NCBI RefSeq assembly: GCF_018336155.1
Contig: NZ_JAGYHF010000002.1
Location: 496,001 to 560,000 of the forward strand
Reading direction: 5' to 3'
Length of the DNA stretch: 64,000 nucleotides
Source of the DNA: Pseudomonas rustica
GTDB taxonomy: Bacteria; Pseudomonadota; Gammaproteobacteria; Pseudomonadales; Pseudomonadaceae
The notes beneath the pieces are model-generated. The model was not told the DNA's origin, ran no database searches, and saw only the letters and a program-made list of their open reading frames with translations. Positions 19,835 to 27,987 of the stretch are shown piece after piece. Both the position numbers and the translations under genes were made by a program. Numbering within the stretch: the first letter of the stretch is position 1; each line of letters starts with the position of its first letter.

Positions 19835-22800
19835 CCCAAGACCCTCAACTCATAGCAACCCCGCAGTCGCTACCCAAGGGAGGCGGTGCGATTCAAACGC
19901 TCGGAGCGAACATCGGCACGGTCGGTTCCAGCGGCGCGGCCACCTGCGAAATCGCCTTGCCGATCTCGGCAGGTCGCGGTTATGCGCCAGCACTGTCCTT
20001 ACGCTACAGCTCCAGCCACGGCAATGGGGTATTCGGTCTGGGTTGGTACCTGCCAGTGCCGACCATATCCCGGCGCACCAGCCTGGGCGTACCGGCATAC
20101 AACGATGAGGATTTGTTCGTCGGCCCCGAAGGCACGGTCTGGATGCCTGACCGGAACAAGGACAGCGGTGCGATCGAATCCACCCGGAAACACTACGCTG
20201 ACGATTCGACAAACCCCGTTCATAGCGTGGTGCGCTACCGCCCCCGGGTCGAGCGCGGCTTCGATCGCATCGAACACTGGGCGAGCGCTGATAACCCGGT
20301 CGGGTTCTGGCTGGTACGCAGCGCGGATGGCCACCAGCACGTCTATGGCAAAACACCGTCGGCACGCCGCGCTGATCCGGCCCACCCTGACCACGTCGCG
20401 GAATGGTTGCTTGAAGAAAGCATGAATGCCCACGGTGAACACATCCTTTACGAGTACAGCACCGAGCCCCTCGCTACAGGCATCCAGTGTTACTTGACCC
20501 GTGTGCGCTATGGCAACGTCACTGGCGCTCCACAGCTTTACGCATTCACCCATCCATCCGCCACTGATCGACGCTGCCATTTCGAGTTATGTTTCGACTA
20601 CGGCGAACGTGCGGCCACGCTGGAGGACAAACCTGACGTCGCGGGGCGAGCCATCGTAGAGGAGCGTCCAGATCCGTTCTCGGACTTTCGCTATGGTTTC
20701 GAGTTGCGCACCACGCGCCTGTGCCGGCAGGTGCTGATGTTTCACCATTTCCCCGATGAAGAAAAAATGACCAGCGGCCCGATACTGGTACGCCGCGCTT
20801 TGTTCGAGTACCAGACCTCGCCCCTGTCCTGTAGTTTGCTGACCGCCGTGTTCAATCAGGCCTATGGCAGTGACGGCAATACCGATTACCTGCCTCCGCT
20901 CGAGTTCTCCTACACCCCGTTTGACTGGCAACCCGAGACAAACCGGTTCCAGCCCTTCGAAGTGCTGAACACGCTGCAACATCCGCCCTTGTTTCAGTTT
21001 GTCGACCTGTACGGCGAGGGTCTGCCGGGGATTCTTCAGCAGACTGAAAAAGCATGGCGTTACTGTGCCCCCAAACGTCATGAGGACGGCGGCGATCGTG
21101 TGGACTATCTGCCTGCGCAATTACTGCCACACATCCCCGTCGCTGACAGCGGCAAATCTGTCCGGCAAATCCTTGGCCATTTCACCGGCAATGACCGGCC
21201 GGACTGGCTAATGCTCCAACCGGGCATCAGCGGCTTTTTCACCCTTGATGCTTTAGGCAAATGGTCGGGATTCACGCCCTTTGAGGCATTCCCCACAGAG
21301 TTTTTCCAGGCCAACGGACAGTTGGTCGATCTGATGGGGACGGGCCTCGGCGATCTGGCCATCATCGGCCCCCGCAGCGTGAGGCTGAATGCCAGCCTGG
21401 GCAAGGCAGGGTTCAAAATGGCAACCGACATACTGCGCATGCCTGATGACGATGACTTGCCCAGTGACAACCACTCCGCCAGCGAACTGGTGGCCTTCAG
21501 CGATGTGCTGGGCAGCGGCCAGCAACATCTGGTGCGCATTCGTCACAACGAAATGAAGTGCTGGCCGAATCTTGGACGAGGCCGATTCGGCACAGGCCGG
21601 GTCATTGCCCCACTTGATTTTGCCTACGAATCCTTCGACGCATCGCGCATTTTGCTGGCTGACCTGGATGGCAGTGGCGCCACCGACCTGATTTATCTGC
21701 AAGCCGATGGTGCCCGTATTTTCATGAACTGCTTTGGCAACGGACTGGCGGCACCGATCAAATTGCCTTGGCCCAATGGCCTGCACCTGGATCGTTTCTG
21801 TCAGGTCAGGGCAGCCGACCTGCAGGGTATCGGTTGCTCCAGCCTGGTGATCGGGATACCGGGCAGCGCGACGAGGTATTGGCGCTATGACTTCGTCAAC
21901 GGTAAACCGTACTTGCTCGGAACAACCGACAACAACATGGGCGCCATTCACAGCATCCGCTATCGCAGTTCTGCCCAAGAGTGGCTGGATGAGAAAAAAC
22001 AGTTACTGGCGAAGAACAAAAAAACGCTCTGTCGATTGCCGTTTCCGTTACCCGTGGTCAAGGAGCAGACCGTGCACGACGAAATTACCGACAATCGATT
22101 AACTCGCCATTTCACTTACCGACGCGCAGCCTACGACAGCAAAGAGCGTGAGTTCCGCGGTTTCGGATTACTTGAACAGACAGACAGCCTCGAGAGCGGA
22201 TCCAGCCCCTACAGCGCTCATACCCCGCCAATGCTCAGTAAAACCTGGTTCCACAGCGGTGACACCATTGATCCACTGTTGCCGGCTTCGGACTGGCGTG
22301 ACAAAGACGCGGTCGCCTTGAAACCCGCCATTCAGAACATAGGCGAAAGCTGGTCTCCCGACACCCACAAACGCAAGGCGGCGACAGCCCACTGGAAATC
22401 CCGTCAGCGTGAGATGGCCATCGCGTTGGCGGGCAGCGTCCTCCGTGAAGAAACTTACGCCCGCGATGCCGATGCCCGATCAGTGGTTCCTTATTCAGTG
22501 CAGACGTATCGTTATCAACTGAACGAACTCCGGGGACGCGGCAAGCACAGTCCGTGTTCCATCGTGCACCCCGTACTTGCCGAAACGGTGCGCCTTGAAT
22601 ACGAGCGGATCGCCGATGATCCGCAATGCCGCCATACACTCAATCTGCAATGGGATCAGTACGGGTTTACCACCCACTCCATAGAGATCCGTTATGCCCG
22701 ACGTAAACAGGCCACTGATGCCAGTCCCTTCACTGATGAGTGGCAACAACAATGGTGGCGTGATGCGCATGACGATCAACAGCAGTTTTACTACGTGCAG

Positions 22801-24273
22801 GAAAACCGAGAACGCTTCATTCATCTGGATGCAGGACAGAACCATCGCCTGGGATTGCCGTATCTACAATGCGCCCATGCCTTGAGATTGCCCAAGTCGC
22901 CGCTGCCCGACGGACTCGACCCCGCCGGCATCAACCATGAAAGCATGCTGAAACTGAGCGCCACCGCTCGCTGGAAAACCTTGCGCGTCTTGACCGCTCT
23001 GTCAGTGCTGCGCTACCGCGACAGCAAGACTGATGAAACATTGGCCGTTGGCCAGGCAAGTATCGAAGCGCTGATGGATCATCGCGAAACTGCCGAGATC
23101 AACGACTTGGCACTGAAAGCCTTCGCCACACTCCAGACCGCGCCCCGTGCTGTTGATATCCGCGAAAAACTACAAGCCAGCGGCTACCGGAATATGACCA
23201 TCGCGCCGCCACTGCAAGACACTTGGGCGATTGCCGCAGACCTCTGGTCGGTGCGACGCGATTACACCACTTACCAGGGCGCGGACGGTTTTTTCAGACC
23301 CAAAACGTTCAGCGCCAGCAGACAACAGGCGCCGACTACGATCGGCTATGACCGTTACCATTGCCTGATTACTTCGATCACGCTGCCGGATCAATGCACC
23401 ACGCAAACACGCGCCATTGACTATCGAACCCTGAGCGCCACCCAACTGATCGACCCCAACGGCATCATCCGAGAAGCGCGTTACGATGGCTTTGGAAACG
23501 TACGCGTACTCAGCCAGTATAAAAAAACCGTCGACAAGCAACAGGGTTTCAAACCGCTCGACGCTCATCAGTTGAACACGTCAACTGTCGCTGCCATCGA
23601 GTCGCCTCAGCAGTCCTTGCAACAAGCGGCCAGCGCATTTTTCTATGCCCCTCTGAGCTGGATGGGAACGGTGGCACCTGTCGATACTGAACAAGAGTCG
23701 CAATGGCGCAATCAGGCGATTGCGTCCGGCGAATTGCTCCCGGGCGGGTTCATTCGCGCCAGCACCCGCAAACGCTTGCAGCATCTCGCAACCCTGACAC
23801 CGGCGCAACGCTACTTGCGGCGTAAGACAAGCAACGCCGTGCGTGAACCGGTGCACAGTGTTGCATTGCAGGCTGATCGCTACCCGGACGCTGCCGGGCA
23901 ACAGATCGGCATCATGATCGCCAGTCAGGACGGCTTTGGCCGGCCTCTGCAAAACAAACAGAAAGTCGATGCACGCTGGCGGGTCAGTGCACCGGTGGAA
24001 TACGACAACAAGGGTCGAGTCATCCGCCTCTACCGGCCATGGTTCAGTGACGATTACCGCTACAGCCACGACGCGATAAAGCGTACATCGGGCTTTTGCG
24101 ATCAACAATTCTACGATCCCGCAGGGCGATTGATCAGGGTCATCAATGCCAGCGGTGATGAGCGCCGATATGCCTATCACCCTTGGTACACCCTGAGCGA
24201 GGACGAAAACGATACCCACGCCGACAAGCCTTTCGAGAACACGCTTTCGCTTGAGCCGGGAGACGCATCATGA
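19831..24273 (+). CDS. tcaC: Insecticidal toxin complex TcB subunit (TcaC-like)
   Basis: A 1480-residue TcB, almost exactly the length of Photorhabdus TcaC. In known Tc toxins TcB forms a cocoon with TcC that holds the toxic effector and docks onto TcA. The N-terminal SpvB domain covers about 1-280 (LPKGGGAIQTLGANIGT, YSSSHGNGVFGLGW). A beta-propeller region follows with FG-GAP-like words such as LADLDGSGATDLIYLQ, LVDLMGTGLGDLAI and FSDVLGSGQQHLV, then an RHS-type C-terminal half (YDGFGNVRV, YDNKGRVIRLYRPW). The open frame extends back to 19723, but ATG 19831 overlaps the TcaB stop and gives the conserved N terminus. It overlaps TcC by ATGA at 24270-24273. Confidence 0.92.
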   Translation: MTQDPQLIATPQSLPKGGGAIQTLGANIGTVGSSGAATCEIALPISAGRGYAPALSLRYSSSHGNGVFGLGWYLPVPTISRRTSLGVPAYNDEDLFVGPEGTVWMPDRNKDSGAIESTRKHYADDSTNPVHSVVRYRPRVERGFDRIEHWASADNPVGFWLVRSADGHQHVYGKTPSARRADPAHPDHVAEWLLEESMNAHGEHILYEYSTEPLATGIQCYLTRVRYGNVTGAPQLYAFTHPSATDRRCHFELCFDYGERAATLEDKPDVAGRAIVEERPDPFSDFRYGFELRTTRLCRQVLMFHHFPDEEKMTSGPILVRRALFEYQTSPLSCSLLTAVFNQAYGSDGNTDYLPPLEFSYTPFDWQPETNRFQPFEVLNTLQHPPLFQFVDLYGEGLPGILQQTEKAWRYCAPKRHEDGGDRVDYLPAQLLPHIPVADSGKSVRQILGHFTGNDRPDWLMLQPGISGFFTLDALGKWSGFTPFEAFPTEFFQANGQLVDLMGTGLGDLAIIGPRSVRLNASLGKAGFKMATDILRMPDDDDLPSDNHSASELVAFSDVLGSGQQHLVRIRHNEMKCWPNLGRGRFGTGRVIAPLDFAYESFDASRILLADLDGSGATDLIYLQADGARIFMNCFGNGLAAPIKLPWPNGLHLDRFCQVRAADLQGIGCSSLVIGIPGSATRYWRYDFVNGKPYLLGTTDNNMGAIHSIRYRSSAQEWLDEKKQLLAKNKKTLCRLPFPLPVVKEQTVHDEITDNRLTRHFTYRRAAYDSKEREFRGFGLLEQTDSLESGSSPYSAHTPPMLSKTWFHSGDTIDPLLPASDWRDKDAVALKPAIQNIGESWSPDTHKRKAATAHWKSRQREMAIALAGSVLREETYARDADARSVVPYSVQTYRYQLNELRGRGKHSPCSIVHPVLAETVRLEYERIADDPQCRHTLNLQWDQYGFTTHSIEIRYARRKQATDASPFTDEWQQQWWRDAHDDQQQFYYVQENRERFIHLDAGQNHRLGLPYLQCAHALRLPKSPLPDGLDPAGINHESMLKLSATARWKTLRVLTALSVLRYRDSKTDETLAVGQASIEALMDHRETAEINDLALKAFATLQTAPRAVDIREKLQASGYRNMTIAPPLQDTWAIAADLWSVRRDYTTYQGADGFFRPKTFSASRQQAPTTIGYDRYHCLITSITLPDQCTTQTRAIDYRTLSATQLIDPNGIIREARYDGFGNVRVLSQYKKTVDKQQGFKPLDAHQLNTSTVAAIESPQQSLQQAASAFFYAPLSWMGTVAPVDTEQESQWRNQAIASGELLPGGFIRASTRKRLQHLATLTPAQRYLRRKTSNAVREPVHSVALQADRYPDAAGQQIGIMIASQDGFGRPLQNKQKVDARWRVSAPVEYDNKGRVIRLYRPWFSDDYRYSHDAIKRTSGFCDQQFYDPAGRLIRVINASGDERRYAYHPWYTLSEDENDTHADKPFENTLSLEPGDAS

Positions 24274-25769
24274 GCGCTCTTCATCGCCATACGCCGACCC
24301 TGAACGTCGTCGATAGCCGCGGAGTTCAAATCCGCCAGGTCAGGTACTTGTGCAATGACCCTTTCAGCCGTCCGCAGGCACGCATCAGCAGAAGCCTGCA
24401 CGACATCTACCGGCAGTCCGTCGAGCACCATTCACCCACGGTCGATGCCAGTCCCTCCATCACAGATTTCAGCGAAATCACCAGCCTGTCCGGTGCAATC
24501 CTGTTGACCCGAAGCGCTGATGCCGGCTGGTGCGTCAGCCTGTTCGGGGAGGCTGGGCAACTTGAGGAAAAGTGGGATGCGCGCGGCAGTCACTGGCAGT
24601 TCGAACACGATAGCCTGATGCGTCCGGTAGTGATCCTCGAGCAACACAACGCAGGCACACAACAAGCCATGGAGCGCTTGGCCTACGCCGACGGCACGGC
24701 CGACAATGCGCGCTATAACCTGTGCGGCCGTCTGGTTCGTCATGACGATAGCGCGGGCAGTCGAGCGTTGGCGGAGTACGATCTGGATGGCAACCTGATT
24801 GGCGAAACCCGGCGTTTGCTGAAACAGCCGCTCACGGGGGGCTGGCCAAAAATCCCTGAAGAGCGGGAAACCCTGCTGGAAAGTGATCCCGGCTTCTCGA
24901 CAGCCTGGGAGTACGCTGTGACGGGTGAGCTGCGAATGCAAAAAGACGCCAGCGGGCATATCCAGCGTCGTGAATTCGATGTGGCGGGCCAGCTGAAGAA
25001 AATCACGTTGCAAAAGCACGATGACAGCGGGCAAACGCTGATTCTCGACCAGGTGACCTACAACGAGCAGGGGCAAATCACTTCGCAGAATGTCGGTGGC
25101 AAAATCACCCAGCAGACGTCTTACCAGCCCGCCAATGGCTGGGTGAAGGAACGCAAGGTGGCCACGGCCGATGGTCGAATCCTGCAATCAATGCACGTCG
25201 ACTACGATCGGGTCGGCAATATCGTGAGCGTTACGGATAGCAGCAAGGCCGAGCAACACCACACCAACCAGCGCATCCTCCCCGTCAGTACTTATGAGTA
25301 CGACAGCCTTTATCAACTGATCCAGGCGACAGGACGGGAGATAAAAGGCGCGCGCGTGCAAGCGTCGCTCCCTGCCTGGCTCCCTGCGTCCGGTGACCTC
25401 AGTCGTTTGGTCAATTTCACTCAGCGATACAGCTACGACGCGCGCGGCAACCTCATAACGTTGCGGCATCAATCTGAAGGCAACAACTACACCCGCGCCC
25501 TGCAAGTCGCCGTCGGCAGTAACCGCGCCCTGCGCAGGAAAAAGGGCGATGTCCCACCCGATCTCGACAACGGCTTCGACGCCAATGGCAACCAGCTCGC
25601 CCTGCAACCGGGCCAGCCGCTGGAGTGGAATAACCGCAACCACCTGGCGATCTTGAGCGTTACAGACTGGCCTATGACACGATCTGGACGACACGCTCAT
25701 TACTTTCAAACGGCCCAGGCAATCAGATCGGTGCCATTTCCAATAGTCTGGAGCTGTCCTCGACAATGA
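24270..25769 (+). CDS. tccC: TcC (TccC-like) RHS protein, C-terminally truncated
   Basis: A 499-residue remnant of TcC; family members usually have about 680 constant residues plus a 250-300 residue toxic tail. The start (TPTLNVVDSRGVQIRQVRY) and several RHS repeats (YDLDGNLIGETRR, YDARGNLITLRHQ) are normal up to EWNNRNHLAILS near residue 460. The frame then runs into unrelated residues and stops. The whole conserved core with the self-cleaving aspartates and the PFG and DPxG motifs is absent. Another frame opens immediately (no stop after 25634) and continues into the next ORF, so a deletion of several hundred bases plus a frame change is the simplest reading. It probably cannot release an effector. 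Confidence 0.85.
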   Translation: MSALHRHTPTLNVVDSRGVQIRQVRYLCNDPFSRPQARISRSLHDIYRQSVEHHSPTVDASPSITDFSEITSLSGAILLTRSADAGWCVSLFGEAGQLEEKWDARGSHWQFEHDSLMRPVVILEQHNAGTQQAMERLAYADGTADNARYNLCGRLVRHDDSAGSRALAEYDLDGNLIGETRRLLKQPLTGGWPKIPEERETLLESDPGFSTAWEYAVTGELRMQKDASGHIQRREFDVAGQLKKITLQKHDDSGQTLILDQVTYNEQGQITSQNVGGKITQQTSYQPANGWVKERKVATADGRILQSMHVDYDRVGNIVSVTDSSKAEQHHTNQRILPVSTYEYDSLYQLIQATGREIKGARVQASLPAWLPASGDLSRLVNFTQRYSYDARGNLITLRHQSEGNNYTRALQVAVGSNRALRRKKGDVPPDLDNGFDANGNQLALQPGQPLEWNNRNHLAILSVTDWPMTRSGRHAHYFQTAQAIRSVPFPIVWSCPRQ

Positions 25770-26401
25770 CCAATGCCCTGCGCGCCAACGTCGGGCAACC
25801 ATCAGCCGTGCAGCCCTGGGCACAACACGCAGTGGCCGCTGCGACCGGCAATTGCGATGAATACGCTGTCGTCAGTTCCAGCCTGCTCTCATCCTCAGCA
25901 CGCAACAGCCAGCTACTTCCCGTTCACCTCTCGGAAATTCCCGGACACAGATTCACGTTACTGGGAGACCCTGGCCTGGATCCGCTGGTCATTGATCCTT
26001 GGGTGATTTATCCGATGCCGCACTTGCTTTCGGAGAGTCGCTACCCCCAAGTAGCTTCAAGCCTCAACGTCACTCCGCGGATGCCGCAGGATCCTGCGTA
26101 TGAAATTGCCATGGCTGACGTCGCTGCGCTCGCGCCGCTGTATGCGCAACAGCCGCAACAAAATCCGACGCTGGTTAACGACCAGTTGGTGCAGGCCTAT
26201 TCAACCGGGGCTTCAAGTACCTGGATATGGCATCAACTGACTTCCCAACAGCAGTCCACCGACATCAACATCAGCGACGGCTTCAATTTCTTCAATTTCG
26301 CTGAAGTCCCCGTGGGGCATCTCAACCAGATTGAGATTGAAACCCGGCTGGCTGATGACATAGGCAACATGTTCCCCGCGAACTACTTCAAGCGGTTCTG
26401 A
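25766..26401 (+). CDS. Orphan Tc effector-like domain, candidate Cys-His-Asp enzyme
   Basis: A 211-residue ORF of unrecognised family in the place where TcC carries its variable toxic tail. Its frame stays open upstream to about 25634 (YRLAYDTIWTTRSLLSNGPGN), so it looks like the tail of the broken TcC. Residues C30 (TGNCDEYA), H61 (PGHRFTLLGD) and D77 (LVIDPW) have the order and spacing of a papain/transglutaminase-like triad, as in the deamidases PMT and SseI. ATG 25766 overlaps the TcC stop (ATGA), so translation by coupling is possible, but without the cocoon core it would not be packaged. Function is inferred only. Confidence 0.6.
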   Translation: MTNALRANVGQPSAVQPWAQHAVAAATGNCDEYAVVSSSLLSSSARNSQLLPVHLSEIPGHRFTLLGDPGLDPLVIDPWVIYPMPHLLSESRYPQVASSLNVTPRMPQDPAYEIAMADVAALAPLYAQQPQQNPTLVNDQLVQAYSTGASSTWIWHQLTSQQQSTDINISDGFNFFNFAEVPVGHLNQIEIETRLADDIGNMFPANYFKRF

Positions 26402-26431
26402 TTAAGCGTTCTGCCTTGATCGAGTTGGCCC

Positions 26432-26459
26432 AGGTCATGCCCTGCACGAGGCATGGCCT
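26432..26459. other. Hairpin between convergent Tc operon and DUF1329 gene
   Basis: AGGTCATGCC at 26432-26441 pairs with GGCATGGCCT at 26450-26459, with one wobble and an eight-base loop. There is no clear T-run on either strand, but it is the only structure in the 73-base gap between the convergent stop codons and may end transcription from both sides. Confidence 0.45.
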
Positions 26460-26474
26460 GGCTCACCAAGTCGG

Positions 26475-27848
26475 TTATCGCGTGCCGCGCTGGCGCAACG
26501 CCGACGGCATAAAGTACGCATCCTCGGGTACCGGCTGGGCGAAATCCACGGTCTCGGCTTCTTCGTTGTCGAGGTTTTGCACGTAGTAACGACGGGCCTG
26601 CAAATCATGGAAAACGTCCAGCGCGCTCCACGTGGTGGGCAGGTCGTAGAAGTTTTTCAGGTAGGCCATCGACACGCGCCACAGCTCCCCTCGCCCGTCG
26701 TATTGATCGACCAGCGCAGCGCCCCAGCTGTCTTCATCGAGGAACAGCACGCGTTTGGAATAGATGTGTCGCGAACCTGGTTTGAGGTTGCCTTCCACCA
26801 CCCAGACCCGGTGCAACTCGTAGCGGGTGTATTGCGGGTTGAGGTGGCCCGGGGTGAGCAGTTGCGCGTACTTCACGTCGGGGCTGGAGACTTTGTAGTT
26901 GTTGTAGGGAATGTAGATTTCCTGTTTGCCCTTGAGCTTCCACTCGTAGCGATCCGGCGAGCCGTTGAACAGGTCGGTGTCGTCGGCGGTGCGCAGGCCA
27001 TCGGAAGATGAGATCGGCGTGTCGTAGGCGAGATTGGGCGCGCGGCGTACGCGGCGTTGGCCGGCGTCGTAGACCCAGGCCTGGCGTGGGTCTTTGAGTT
27101 GGTCGAGGGTTTCGTGAACGAGGGCTGCACCACCGGCCAGTCGCGCCGGGCTTTTTACGAAGGCGAGGTAGTAGAACAGGATGTTTTTCAGATCGGCGAA
27201 CTGGCCGTTCGGGCGGTAGTAGTTGAACAGCGCTTCCTGCTGCGAGGTCACCAACGCGAAGCTGCCGTTGCGCTGCACTGGCGCTTCGGAGGCGCGGCGC
27301 ACGACGTAGATGCCGCGATAGCGGGTGATGTGGTTCCACAGCACTTCGACGCCGTCCTTCGGCACTGGAAACGGTACACCGCCGTAAGCGTCGGAGAAGC
27401 CGCTGCCGCCTTCGAGCAGTTTCGCCGAGGTCGCGTTTTTCAAGGTGTTGTCGTACAGCCACTGCGGTGCCGAGCCGGAGCGACGGGACGGGTAGATCGG
27501 CATCTGAAAGGTGTCGGGGTAGCTGTTGAACAGCGCGATCTGGCCGGGGCTGAGGTGGGCTTTGTATTGGTCGAGATTGGCTTTGGTGATGGTGAACAGC
27601 GGTTTGTCCGCCGCGTATGGATCGGGGTGATGCTGACCCGGTTTGTAGCCGGCCAGGGCTTGGGTGATGCCGCCCGTCCAGGCCGGGATGGTGCCGGCGG
27701 CGTTGCCGGCCCGCTCGGCGCCCATGGGGGTCAAGGTGGTTTTCAGTTGTTCGGCTTGTTGCGGGGTGATGGCGGCGAAAACGCTGCCGGCGGCCAGGCT
27801 CATGACAAGCGCCAGCGTGGTTTTGGTCAATCGTGAAGTGTGAAACAT
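26475..27848 (-). CDS. DUF1329 family exported protein
   Basis: A 457-residue secreted or outer-membrane-associated protein with a clear signal peptide (TTLALVMSLAAGSVFA) and the DUF1329 signature near the start (PMGAERAGNAAGTIPAWTGG). The fold is related to lipoprotein-carrier LolB/LolA-like half-barrels, and these proteins are usually encoded next to DUF1302 proteins, as here. The open frame begins at TTG 27854, but ATG 27848 is preceded by GGAG at good distance. Function is unknown; proposed roles concern handling of hydrophobic compounds at the outer membrane. Confidence 0.88.
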   Translation of the reverse strand: MFHTSRLTKTTLALVMSLAAGSVFAAITPQQAEQLKTTLTPMGAERAGNAAGTIPAWTGGITQALAGYKPGQHHPDPYAADKPLFTITKANLDQYKAHLSPGQIALFNSYPDTFQMPIYPSRRSGSAPQWLYDNTLKNATSAKLLEGGSGFSDAYGGVPFPVPKDGVEVLWNHITRYRGIYVVRRASEAPVQRNGSFALVTSQQEALFNYYRPNGQFADLKNILFYYLAFVKSPARLAGGAALVHETLDQLKDPRQAWVYDAGQRRVRRAPNLAYDTPISSSDGLRTADDTDLFNGSPDRYEWKLKGKQEIYIPYNNYKVSSPDVKYAQLLTPGHLNPQYTRYELHRVWVVEGNLKPGSRHIYSKRVLFLDEDSWGAALVDQYDGRGELWRVSMAYLKNFYDLPTTWSALDVFHDLQARRYYVQNLDNEEAETVDFAQPVPEDAYFMPSALRQRGTR

Positions 27849-27879
27849 GATCAATCTCCGAAATGGGAGTGAGGTCTCT

Positions 27880-27972
27880 CCTGTGGGAGCGGGCTTGCTC
27901 GCGAAAGCGGCGTGTCAGTCGCCAACTACTTGAATGACACACCGCCTTCGCGAGCAAGCCCGCTCCCACAGG
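27880..27972. repeat. REP-like inverted repeat, class C
   Basis: Arms of TGTGGGAGCGGGCTTGCTCG and its complement face each other between the DUF1329 and DUF1302 genes. The same class occurs at 38799-38887 and three times at 43281-43566, with variants at 37922-38013 and 47649-47723. Inside an operon such a structure can protect the upstream message from decay. Confidence 0.9.
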
Positions 27973-27987
27973 GGATCTGTGTGGTCT

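Noticed and set aside
26734..27969. 411-codon minus-strand ORF overlapping the DUF1329 gene
   Set aside because: It is an Arg/Pro-rich out-of-frame shadow of the DUF1329 gene and includes a REP arm at its start.
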